Assembly (NCBI GenBank): GCA_021812865.1
Contig: JAKAMP010000018.1
Location: 1-12,975, forward strand
Origin: Bacteroidota bacterium
GTDB taxonomy: Bacteria > Bacteroidota > Bacteroidia > Bacteroidales > JAAYUG01
Length of the DNA: 12,975 nt
Direction of reading: 5' to 3'
Below the pieces are notes generated by a model, which saw only the letters and a program-made list of their open reading frames with translations, did not search any database and was not told the origin of the DNA. Each line of letters begins with the position of its first letter. The first letter of the stretch is position 1. Positions 6,173 to 12,975 of this stretch are shown here, in pieces. A program made the translations under genes and the position numbers.

Positions 6173-6991
6173 ATGTTCTTCACCTCCAACGTCAAATTTT
6201 TACGCAAGCGTAAGGTCCGCACGCAGGATGATGTGGCGGCTACGCTGGGTATGAAACGTTCCACCCTCAGCGGGTATGAGAACGGTGTTGCTGAACCGGG
6301 CATCGACGCCCTGGTAGCCTTCTCCAAGTATTACGGGGTAGCCATCGATACCCTGCTTACCATCGATCTCCAGAAGCTCTCCGAAAGCCAGCTTTCTGAA
6401 CTGGAAAGGGGATTCGATGTATACATCAAAGGCTCAAGCCTGAGGGTACTGGCCACTACCGTAGATATCCGGAACAACGAAAACATCGAGCTGGTGCCCG
6501 AAAAAGCCAAGGCCGGCTATGCCACCGGTTACGCCGATCCCGAATTCATCAGCGAGCTTCCGGTGTTCCAGCTTCCCTTCCTTTCCTCGAGCAAGAAATA
6601 CCGCACATTCCAGATCAGCGGCGACTCCATGTACCCTATTCCTGACGGCTCATGGGTCACGGGCGAGTTTGTGCAGGACTGGAGCAACATCGTTACCGGA
6701 CACGCCTACATTGTGTTCACCTCCGACGAGGGCATCGTTTTCAAGATCGCCGAAAACCTCATCGCAAAGGAGCAGAAGCTCACCCTCTACTCGCTCAACC
6801 CGCTCTACGAACCCTATGATGTGCCGGTAACCGAGGTGAAAGAGGTATGGGCCTTCGTGAACTACATCAGCGCCGAAATTCCCGACCCCATGATCCCCAG
6901 GGAAGAACTGCTCAGTACCGTAGCCCGCCTCAAAAACGATATGGATATGATGAAAAACAAGCTGCTGAAAAAAGTGAAAAAGGACAACTGA
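6173..6991 (+). CDS. LexA/CI-type XRE-S24 self-cleaving transcriptional repressor
   Basis: The 272-aa protein carries an XRE helix-turn-helix at residues ~5-63 (TQDDVAATLGMKRSTLSGYENG) and a C-terminal S24 peptidase fold. The Ala-Gly bond at 114-115 in EKAKAGYATGY is a typical self-cleavage site. S152 in GDSMYP and K191 in IVFKIAEN form the Ser/Lys catalytic dyad. The family binds palindromic operators as a dimer and is inactivated by RecA-stimulated self-cleavage. Here the natural targets are the GATTA-N5-TAATC sites before the 62-aa gene and dinB (inference). Residues ~243-270 form a charged, probably coiled-coil tail not found in LexA proper. The protein has an XRE domain rather than LexA's winged helix, so I do not assign the symbol lexA. 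No clear operator lies just before its own ATG. It would be read from the dinB-divergent region through the four-helix-bundle gene, or from an unseen promoter. Confidence 0.92.
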   Translation: MFFTSNVKFLRKRKVRTQDDVAATLGMKRSTLSGYENGVAEPGIDALVAFSKYYGVAIDTLLTIDLQKLSESQLSELERGFDVYIKGSSLRVLATTVDIRNNENIELVPEKAKAGYATGYADPEFISELPVFQLPFLSSSKKYRTFQISGDSMYPIPDGSWVTGEFVQDWSNIVTGHAYIVFTSDEGIVFKIAENLIAKEQKLTLYSLNPLYEPYDVPVTEVKEVWAFVNYISAEIPDPMIPREELLSTVARLKNDMDMMKNKLLKKVKKDN

Positions 6992-7014
6992 TACAATTAA
7001 ATCAGGAAATAGAT

Positions 7015-7033
7015 AGCGTTGAATCACGCTTTT
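7015..7033 (+). terminator. Possible weak intrinsic terminator after the repressor gene
   Basis: AGCGT (7015-7019) pairs with ACGCT (7026-7030) across a 6-base loop, and a short T run (7030-7033) follows. It lies 24 bases after the repressor stop codon. The stem is only 5 bp, so termination would be modest. Confidence 0.35.
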
Positions 7034-7121
7034 AGCCATTGGTAGTTGACTTGAATACTGCGTGTCTCGCATTTCACCTGTGCCTCAATGTGTAGGGGGG
7101 TAATGTATAGTGTCTGATGTC

Positions 7122-7184
7122 TGGTCGGTCACCTGGTCATCTGGTCATCTGGTCTTCTGGTTATCTGGTCTCCGCCTGTACAGG
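7122..7184. repeat. Degenerate octamer array, second copy of the intergenic element
   Basis: Octamers TGGTCATC, TGGTCATC, TGGTCTTC, TGGTTATC and TGGTCTCC (7134-7173) follow the same 8-bp period as the array at 861-1047. The array ends, as block one there does, in TGGTCTCCGCC followed by a palindrome, here CCTGTACAGG (7175-7184). A preceding unit TGGTCGGTCACC (7122-7133) is irregular. The surrounding 6992-7534 intergenic region has no gene that I can support. Confidence 0.75.
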
Positions 7185-7278
7185 TGAGGTTGTGCAGAAG
7201 GTTATGAGCTTCGGATTCGGGTGGTTGCATGCTTTTGAACCCAGGAATTCAGTTTTATAATAAGCATTCATTGTATTT

Positions 7279-7306
7279 CTTTGTGTTCGTTGCACCTTCG
7301 CGGAAA
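7279..7306 (+). repeat. Possible degenerate CTTTGTG-type dispersed sequence
   Basis: CTTTGTGTTCGTTGCACC followed by TTCGCGGAAA resembles, from memory, decayed intergenic sequences with a CTTTGTG / CCTTTGTGG pattern seen in many Bacteroidetes genomes. It lies in the stretch (about 7185-7319) that copy 2 of the intergenic element has and copy 1 lacks, so it may be a secondary insertion. Confidence 0.3.
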
Positions 7307-7319
7307 ACAAAGGTCATTT

Positions 7320-7414
7320 GGTCTATGCATGCGAGTGATTGGAATTTTGGTCTGAAAAATTATTAAAATGAGGATTTTTTCTTAGAGTGGCCATTGCCCG
7401 ACCATTGTCTGGCT
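7320..7414 (+). repeat. Core of dispersed intergenic element, copy 2
   Basis: This is similar in order and orientation to 1041-1135: GGTCTAYG, GYGRGTGATTGG, TTTTGGTCTG, TTAAAATGAGGA, a T run, CTTAG, TGGCCATTG and GACCATTGTCTGG. It decays to about 7475 into units such as TCGTCTGGCCATTGCCTGATC, with the same GTCTGRCC/CATTG flavour as 1136-1180. It lies between the convergent ends of the repressor gene and purL. Confidence 0.72.
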
Positions 7415-7534
7415 GATGGATAACTATCGCCTGATTATTCAATGGTTATCGTCTGGCCATTGCCTGATCAGAAAATATCCACCGATTTCATACTCTTAGA
7501 GAATTCTCAATTAGTAACCATTTACGAAACCCTC

Positions 7535-10500
7535 TCACGCTTTCCTGATCCACTCCCTCGCATTCACGAAGGCTTCGATCCATGGACTTACTTCGTCCTG
7601 CTTCCGGTCCTGTGGGTAATACGCCCAGTTCCACGGATAGATGGCTCGTTCGAGATGGGGCATCATCACCAGGTGGCGCCCGTCGGCAGAGCATATCCCC
7701 GCAATACTGTAATCCGAGCCGTTGGGATTGCCCGGGTAGAAATCATGCGAATATTTCATGGTAACATTGTACTGGTCCTCCCCATATGGCATGTTGAATC
7801 GTCCTTCTCCATGCGCCACCCATATTCCCAGCCTGCTTCCGCTGAGGGAGCCCAGCATCACCGAGTGGTTCTGTGGTATATCCACGTTCAGGAAGCTGCA
7901 TTCAAACTTGTGCGAGGCGTTCAGCTTCATGTGCGGCTTTTCCTTATGTTCAGGGGTAACCAGTCCAAGTTCGATCATGAGCTGGCAGCCGTTGCACACG
8001 CCGAGGCTCAGGGTATCTTTACGGGCATAGAACCGGTCCAGTGCCGCTTTGGCCTTCTCGTTGTAGAGGAATGCCCCGGCCCAGCCCTTGGCCGAACCCA
8101 GCACGTCCGAATTGGAGAATCCTCCCACGAAAACGATCATGTTTACCTCATCGAGGGTTTCTCTACCGGAGATCAGGTCGGTCATGTGAACATCTTTCAC
8201 ATCGAGCCCTGCCAGGTGCATCATCCAGGCCATTTCGCGGTCGCCGTTCACTCCCTTTTCCCTGATGATGGCTGCTTTCACGCCCGAAGGATTCCTCCGG
8301 CTCAGCTCAATGCCATACCTTGAAACCTTCCCTGTGAAGCTTGCCGGGAAAGTATAATGAATATCCAGTTTTTTATAGTTATGGAAACGTTCAGTGGCCA
8401 GCTTTTCTCCGCTTTGCTTTTTGTCGAGCATCCATGAGGTGCGAAACCAGGCGTCGCGCAGGGTGGGAATGTTGAAAGTGTGTGCATATCCTGACTTACG
8501 GATGGTCAAGACCTGTCCTTTTACCGGTATGCCAATCCGGTAATGCCTGATGCCCCTGCTGGTGAGCAATTGGCCGATGTTGTCGCTTCGCTTTACCTGG
8601 ATGAGGACGGAGGGATTTTCGGCAAACAGGAGTTTTACCAGGTCGTTGCTTTCCATGTCTGAGAGATCGACGTCCAGTGCTGCTCCATTGAGAGGAAAGG
8701 TCATTTCCAGCAGCGCGGTGAGCAATCCGCCGGATGAGATATCGTGCCCGGCGAGGATTTTTTCTTCAGTTACCAGTGCCTGAATGGTTCCGAATGCTTT
8801 TGCAAAGTAGGCTGCATCGGCCACACCGGGCGTTTTTGTTCCCACGCGGTTGAGTGTCTGTGCGAAACTGCTGCCACCCAGCTCGTGAGGCATTCCTGAA
8901 AAATCTATATAGAAGATCTCCGTACTATCCGTTTCCTTAAGTACAGGTGTAACGGCTTTCCGGATATCGCTTACCTCACCGGCGGCCGAAATGATCACGG
9001 TGCCGGGAGAATAAACCACTTCCCCGTTTTTATATTTCTGGGTCATCGAGAGGGAATCCTTACCTGTAGGAATATTGATTCCCAGCGCCAGGGCAAAATC
9101 GCTGGCCGCCTTCACTGCCTTATACAGGCGCGCATCCTCGCCCTTGTTGCGGCAGGGCCACATCCAGTTTGCACTGAGCGAAATTCCTTTGAGTCCGCCT
9201 TCAATGGGCGCCCACAGGATATTGGTAAGCGACTCGGCAATCGCCAGCGCAGAACCTGTAGCGGGATCGATGAGCGCAGCGGCAGGGGCATGTCCCAGGG
9301 AAGTGGCAATGCCTCTTTTGCCCTGGTAATCGATGGCCGAGATGCCCAGGTTATTGAGCGGCAGTTGTACCGGGCCGCAGGTTTGCTGAAGCGCCACCTT
9401 ACCCGTCACACAACGGTCGACCTTGTTGGTGAGCCAGTCTTTGCAGGCGACAGCTTCGAGCTGCAATACCCTTTCAGCATATTCACCGATGTTTTTATCA
9501 TCATATTCCAGTTCCTGGTACTTCACCTCCAGGGTCTGATCGGTCATCACGGTCCTGGGCGGATTGCCGAACAGGTATTCCAGCTTCAGGTCGATAGGCC
9601 GCTCGCCGGTTTTGCTGTTCTCGAAAACGAACTGCTGGTCGCCGGTAACGTCGCCGATCACGTACATGGGTGCGCGTTCGCGTTCGGCCACCTTCTGCAG
9701 ATATTCAATGTCGGCTTCTTTCATTACCAGTCCCATGCGTTCCTGCGATTCATTGCCGATGATCTCTTTGGCCGACAGGGTGGGATCGCCAATGGGCAGC
9801 TTGTCGATATGGATCACACCGCCGGTTTGTTCTACAAGCTCGGAAAGGCAGTTGAGGTGCCCGCCGGCCCCGTGGTCGTGAATGGATACGATGGGGTTTA
9901 TGCCCAATTCGGCCATTGCCCGGATGGCATTGCATACCCGTTTCTGCATTTCTGGGTTAGAACGCTGCACCGCGTTCAGCTCGATGTGGTTGGCATATTC
10001 ACCTGTGGCAACGGAAGAAACAGCTCCTCCACCCATGCCAATGCGGTAATTGTCGCCTCCCAGCAGCACCACTTTATCGCCGGTCTGCGGCACATCCTTG
10101 ATGCTGTCGTCTTTTTTGCCGAAGCCAATGCCGCCGGCCAGCATGATCACCTTATCAAATCCGTATGTAGAGCCATTTTCCTTATGTTCGAAAGTCAGCA
10201 CGCTTCCGCAGATCAGCGGCTGCCCGAATTTGTTCCCGAAATCACTTGCCCCGTTGGAAGCCTTGATGAGGATATCCTCAGGCGTATGGTACAGCCATTT
10301 TCTGGGTTCAATGTTTTTTTCCCATGCACGGCCTTCTCCCAGCCTCGGGTAGGACGTCATATATACGGCAGTACCGGCCAGCGGGAAAGCGCCCTTGCCT
10401 CCGCCCACGCGGTCGCGGATTTCCCCGCCCGAACCAGTGGCAGCCCCGTTGAAAGGCTCAACTGTGGTGGGAAAATTGTGGGTTTCGGCCTTGAGAGACA

Positions 10501-11227
10501 GCACGGCCTTGAATTCACGGATATTGAAATAGGCAGAGGTGTCCTGTGTTTCGGGTGCGAACTGTTCCACCACGGGACCCTCGATGAAGGCGCAATTGTC
10601 CTTGTAAGCCGAAACCACCCGGTTGGGATGGGTCTGCGTGGTGAGCTTGATCAACTGGAAGAGGGTCCTTTCCTGTTCCTGGCCATCGATGCGGAAGGTA
10701 CCATTGAATATTTTGTGCCTGCAGTGTTCGGAATTCACCTGGGAGAAACCGAAAAGCTCGCTGTCGGTCAGCTTACGGCCAATTTTGTGACTCAGGTCCT
10801 GCAGATATTGTATTTCTTCTGAACTAAGGGCGAGCCCTTCCTTCTCGTTGTATGCGGCAATGTCGCCGATCTCCATCACCGGATCGGGCGTCTTTTCTAT
10901 GGTGAAAATATGCTGGTCTAAGCCATTGTACAAGGCCTGCAGCATGGGATCGTAAATCACCGAGGCGCGGTCCTGTGCAGCATGAAATTCTTCTATTCTC
11001 CGGATGCCGTTGATACCCATATTCTGCGTAATCTCCACCGCATTTGTACTCCAGGGTGTGATCATCTCCCGACGGGGACCGACAAACAAACCAGTCAGAC
11101 TGCCGGCATCCACTTTTTGCGCGTTTCCGAACAGCCAGCCTAGTTTTTCAATATCTGTTGATGTGGGAGTGTGGGGATAATCCACAGCGTAATATAGATT
11201 TTCTAATCCTTTGAATATGAGTATCAT
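7535..11227 (-). CDS. purL: Phosphoribosylformylglycinamidine synthase, single-chain large form (PurL)
   Basis: This enzyme converts FGAR, glutamine and ATP to FGAM in step four of purine synthesis in the cytoplasm. From the ATG at 11227 it is 1230 aa, slightly shorter than the 1295-aa E. coli enzyme. In order it has a PurS-like N-terminal region, a linker, two AIRS-type ATP-binding halves (for example FSQVNSEHCRHKIFNG, then KAETHNFPTTVEPFNGAATG and HDHGAGGH; HDISSGGLLTALLEM in the second half) and a class I glutamine amidotransferase domain. The amidotransferase has nucleophile Cys1078 in GVCNGCQLM and His1191/Glu1193 in MPHLER. No separate PurQ or PurS is needed. A GTG at 11260 would add 11 residues, but it lies within a good TAnnTTTG promoter element, so the ATG is preferred. 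It lies downstream of the exonuclease gene on the same strand, with a 155-bp gap and its own likely promoter. Confidence 0.97.
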   Translation of the reverse strand: MILIFKGLENLYYAVDYPHTPTSTDIEKLGWLFGNAQKVDAGSLTGLFVGPRREMITPWSTNAVEITQNMGINGIRRIEEFHAAQDRASVIYDPMLQALYNGLDQHIFTIEKTPDPVMEIGDIAAYNEKEGLALSSEEIQYLQDLSHKIGRKLTDSELFGFSQVNSEHCRHKIFNGTFRIDGQEQERTLFQLIKLTTQTHPNRVVSAYKDNCAFIEGPVVEQFAPETQDTSAYFNIREFKAVLSLKAETHNFPTTVEPFNGAATGSGGEIRDRVGGGKGAFPLAGTAVYMTSYPRLGEGRAWEKNIEPRKWLYHTPEDILIKASNGASDFGNKFGQPLICGSVLTFEHKENGSTYGFDKVIMLAGGIGFGKKDDSIKDVPQTGDKVVLLGGDNYRIGMGGGAVSSVATGEYANHIELNAVQRSNPEMQKRVCNAIRAMAELGINPIVSIHDHGAGGHLNCLSELVEQTGGVIHIDKLPIGDPTLSAKEIIGNESQERMGLVMKEADIEYLQKVAERERAPMYVIGDVTGDQQFVFENSKTGERPIDLKLEYLFGNPPRTVMTDQTLEVKYQELEYDDKNIGEYAERVLQLEAVACKDWLTNKVDRCVTGKVALQQTCGPVQLPLNNLGISAIDYQGKRGIATSLGHAPAAALIDPATGSALAIAESLTNILWAPIEGGLKGISLSANWMWPCRNKGEDARLYKAVKAASDFALALGINIPTGKDSLSMTQKYKNGEVVYSPGTVIISAAGEVSDIRKAVTPVLKETDSTEIFYIDFSGMPHELGGSSFAQTLNRVGTKTPGVADAAYFAKAFGTIQALVTEEKILAGHDISSGGLLTALLEMTFPLNGAALDVDLSDMESNDLVKLLFAENPSVLIQVKRSDNIGQLLTSRGIRHYRIGIPVKGQVLTIRKSGYAHTFNIPTLRDAWFRTSWMLDKKQSGEKLATERFHNYKKLDIHYTFPASFTGKVSRYGIELSRRNPSGVKAAIIREKGVNGDREMAWMMHLAGLDVKDVHMTDLISGRETLDEVNMIVFVGGFSNSDVLGSAKGWAGAFLYNEKAKAALDRFYARKDTLSLGVCNGCQLMIELGLVTPEHKEKPHMKLNASHKFECSFLNVDIPQNHSVMLGSLSGSRLGIWVAHGEGRFNMPYGEDQYNVTMKYSHDFYPGNPNGSDYSIAGICSADGRHLVMMPHLERAIYPWNWAYYPQDRKQDEVSPWIEAFVNAREWIRKA

Positions 11228-11259
11228 ATTGAAGTGTGTAGGGTTATTCTTTCCTGCCA

Positions 11260-11267
11260 CAAAGGTA
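11260..11267 (-). promoter_or_regulatory. Bacteroidetes-type -7 promoter element for purL
   Basis: On the minus strand TACCTTTG, followed by T, matches the TAnnTTTG consensus of the Bacteroidetes primary sigma factor. It lies 32 bases upstream of the purL ATG (11227). No clear TTG-type -33 element is seen, only a T-rich run at the expected distance. The element overlaps the alternative GTG start and so argues against it. Confidence 0.55.
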
Positions 11268-11382
11268 GAACACTCGGGCGGTATAAAAAAATACAGTGAG
11301 AAGGGATATTGAATACTTACAAACAGGACAGCAGACTTCTGATTTTGCCTGGGAATGGATGGAAAATGATATCACAGATCAA

Positions 11383-12750
11383 TCAAAACTCTATGATTTT
11401 CAATACCTTGTTGTTTCTCAGATACAGGTTGATGATGCTGTGTATCTCCTGGTTGTCTGGACGGTGATGAATGCAGTCGTGTAGCGAATCGATGGTGCTG
11501 ACTTCCCGGCTGTCGATGTAGCCGAATCCCCTGTACTTGCCGTTTTCGACCTTCACCACGGCATATTCGCTTTCCGTTCGGCCTTTATCAATGACCATAA
11601 AGCTCTGGTACCTGAATCTGAGCTTGTCTATCGCCTGTGTTACCCGCATGTTGTACAGTGCAGGGGATTCAAGTCCCACGCAGGCGCCCTTGCATTCGCG
11701 GATCTCAAAATGGAAGCAGGCTCCTGCGGAGGCGTACAGTCCGCTTAACTTCTGGCAAAGATTGTATTTTTCAACCAGGTTGGTCAGGTATTCCCGTGCC
11801 TCAACCTTACTATTGAATGTGCCCACCGGAACTTTTTCCAGGTTATCGTTCTTTTCAATATTCAGGAGGGTATACCCGTCCTCATTGACACTCTGGTATA
11901 TGCCCCAGGCATTCATGGCCCTTCGTTGTGCTCTGTTGAAGCGGGGTTTATGCTTCTTTATCTCGTCCGATTCGAGCAGGAAGGCGATCAGCTCGTTTCC
12001 TGTTTTGATATAGTCAATACTGGCGACATTTTCCCGCATTTTCAGGGCCGATTTCGAGGTATGACCGGTAAAATGCGAGATTACACGCTGGCTCAGGTTC
12101 TTGCTCTTGCCGATATATATGATATTGTGGTTTTCATCGAGAAAGTAATATACGCCCGGTTCTTCGGGAAGGGTTTTCAGCACACTAATATCAAACTGTG
12201 GATGCAGGTTCCTGGCCGAAATGCCCTGTATTTCCTCAATTACCTGCTGATTTGAGCCGTTCGTCTTCAGCAGCAGGTCGAGGAGTTTTACCGTAGATAG
12301 TGCATCGCCTGAGGCACGGTGCCTGTCGTTGATTACGATGCCTAATTCGTCGCACAACCGTCCCAGGCTGTATGAACGCTTGCCCGGAATCACTTTCCGG
12401 CTCAGTTTTACTGTGCATAGCTTGTCCCGCTTCCAGTCATATCCAAGTCGTTTGAATTCGCTGCGGATGAAATTGTAATCGAAACTCACATTATGCGCCA
12501 CGAATACCCTGTTCTCGGTCAGCTCAACGATCTCTTTTGCCACCTCGTAGAACCTGGGTGCATTGGCAACCATCTCATTGGTAATGCCTGTGAGTGCAGT
12601 GATATGATAGGGTATGTTCTTCTCGGGATTGATCAATGTAGTGAATTCCCCGGTGATCTGCCGGCCGTTGAACAGGTAAATGGCTATCTCAGTGATTTTT
12701 TCGTGTTCCGGACTGCCACCCGTTGTCTCGATATCTACCACGGCATACAT
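11383..12750 (-). CDS. DEDDh 3'-5' exonuclease (DnaQ-like) fused to GIY-YIG (UvrC N-terminal-like) nuclease
   Basis: The protein is 455 aa from the ATG at 12750. Residues 1-~165 are a DnaQ/epsilon-type exonuclease: VDIETTG (D6, E8), HNVSFDYNF (D91) and HRASGD (H144, D149) complete the DEDDh set. Residues ~195-280 are a GIY-YIG domain with PGVYYF (199-201), IIYIGKS (212-214), R222 and the catalytic Glu260 in FLLESDEIK. The rest has UvrC-like cysteines (NLCQKL, GACFHFEIRECKGACVG). Such exonuclease-GIY-YIG fusions are known and are presumed to act in DNA repair, but the substrate is not settled. The longer frame from 12786 would add 12 residues. The 12750 start is chosen because the exonuclease fold begins there (MYAVVDIETTG) and a promoter element sits just upstream. 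No GATTA-N5-TAATC operator is seen before it. Confidence 0.92.
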   Translation of the reverse strand: MYAVVDIETTGGSPEHEKITEIAIYLFNGRQITGEFTTLINPEKNIPYHITALTGITNEMVANAPRFYEVAKEIVELTENRVFVAHNVSFDYNFIRSEFKRLGYDWKRDKLCTVKLSRKVIPGKRSYSLGRLCDELGIVINDRHRASGDALSTVKLLDLLLKTNGSNQQVIEEIQGISARNLHPQFDISVLKTLPEEPGVYYFLDENHNIIYIGKSKNLSQRVISHFTGHTSKSALKMRENVASIDYIKTGNELIAFLLESDEIKKHKPRFNRAQRRAMNAWGIYQSVNEDGYTLLNIEKNDNLEKVPVGTFNSKVEAREYLTNLVEKYNLCQKLSGLYASAGACFHFEIRECKGACVGLESPALYNMRVTQAIDKLRFRYQSFMVIDKGRTESEYAVVKVENGKYRGFGYIDSREVSTIDSLHDCIHHRPDNQEIHSIINLYLRNNKVLKIIEF

Positions 12751-12754
12751 GCAG

Positions 12755-12762
12755 CAAATGTA
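12755..12762 (-). promoter_or_regulatory. Bacteroidetes-type promoter before the exonuclease/GIY-YIG gene
   Basis: On the minus strand TACATTTG (then C) matches TAnnTTTG and ends four bases before the ATG at 12750. A TTG lies 21 bases further upstream, near the usual -33 spacing. The transcript would start at or within a few bases of the ATG, so it would be nearly leaderless. Confidence 0.45.
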
Positions 12763-12867
12763 AAAAATCGGGAGAAATGCAGCCAACTATTTTACATGGG
12801 AGAAAAAAGGATTTACGAACTGGCAGGAGCATTTTCATCATTAAACAGTCAATGTCGTTTAGTTAAG

Positions 12868-12975
12868 CTATAATCTTTTGTAATTCATGTGATATAGCCT
12901 TTTTCGAAGGTGTTTCCTATCGTTCTTTCTTCCTGGCCTGATGATTTCCCGTGTACTTCTGACTATTTCGTCAAA
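12868..12975 (-). CDS. Possible 3' end of an unidentified gene (runs off right edge)
   Basis: The minus strand is open from the window edge for 35 codons and ends at TAG (12868-12870). The predicted tail, ending RKHLRKRLYHMNYKRL, is very basic. The other two minus frames have stops within the first few codons. The stretch is too short to identify. Its position upstream of, and on the same strand as, the exonuclease gene would fit a preceding gene, with about 117 bp to the next start. Confidence 0.35.
   Translation of the reverse strand, partial: FDEIVRSTREIIRPGRKNDRKHLRKRLYHMNYKRL

Noticed and set aside
7442..8323. 293-codon plus-strand frame
   Set aside because: It overlaps the end of purL on the opposite strand and has no recognisable domain.
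9290..10822. 510-codon plus-strand frame
   Set aside because: It lies fully antisense inside purL, whose catalytic motifs and length are intact. Long antisense frames are expected in GC-rich coding DNA.
11281..11294. GTAT-A6-ATAC as a terminator of the exonuclease gene
   Set aside because: The stem is only 4 bp of mostly AT pairs, has no T run in the right place, and is close to the purL promoter.
12493..12873. 126-codon plus-strand frame at the right end
   Set aside because: Most of it is antisense to the exonuclease active-site region. The remaining 25 codons have no support.

Overview
The window looks like a chromosomal segment of a Bacteroidetes (Bacteroidota) bacterium, probably Bacteroidales-like. 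This rests on three things. The proteins are of types common in that phylum: a short C-family polymerase, a four-helix-bundle/S23 protein, an XRE-S24 regulator, and a single-chain PurL. TAnnTTTG-type -7 promoter elements lie just upstream of two genes. Shine-Dalgarno sequences are weak or absent. Species-level placement is not possible from the sequence alone.

Layout. Positions 1-379 (minus) hold the start of a secreted protein that runs off the left edge. Positions 592-6991 hold what reads as a DNA-damage-type mutagenesis locus: a 62-aa unknown protein (633-821, +), an accessory C-family DNA polymerase (dnaE-like, 1262-4195, +), a Y-family polymerase (dinB, 4192-5529, -) whose stop codon overlaps that of dnaE tail to tail, a four-helix-bundle protein (5736-6104, +), and a LexA/CI-type XRE-S24 self-cleaving repressor (6173-6991, +). 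Positions 7535-11227 (minus) encode PurL. Positions 11383-12750 (minus) encode a DEDDh exonuclease fused to a GIY-YIG nuclease. The last ~108 bases may be the 3' end of another minus-strand gene.

How the genes fit together. A 15-bp inverted repeat, GATTA-N5-TAATC, occurs twice in tandem directly before the 62-aa gene (592-606 and 615-629) and once directly before dinB (5531-5545), with a degenerate fourth copy beyond it. The tandem centres are 23 bp apart in both places. Together with an S24 repressor that keeps its Ala-Gly cleavage site and Ser/Lys dyad, this suggests a self-contained SOS-like regulon. The repressor would hold off the 62-aa gene, probably dnaE, and dinB until damage triggers self-cleavage. 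No ImuA-like gene is present, so the layout differs from the classical imuA-imuB-dnaE2 cassette. The regulation is inferred from sequence only.

The non-coding DNA is also unusual. A 22-unit TGGTCTRC octamer array lies between the 62-aa gene and dnaE. A degenerate copy of the same kind of element, sharing a conserved downstream core of about 95 bp, lies in the lexA/purL intergenic region. This points to a dispersed intergenic repeat family. The four-helix-bundle gene is bracketed by a 19-bp inverted repeat built of GCTATTR heptads and may be a small inserted cassette.
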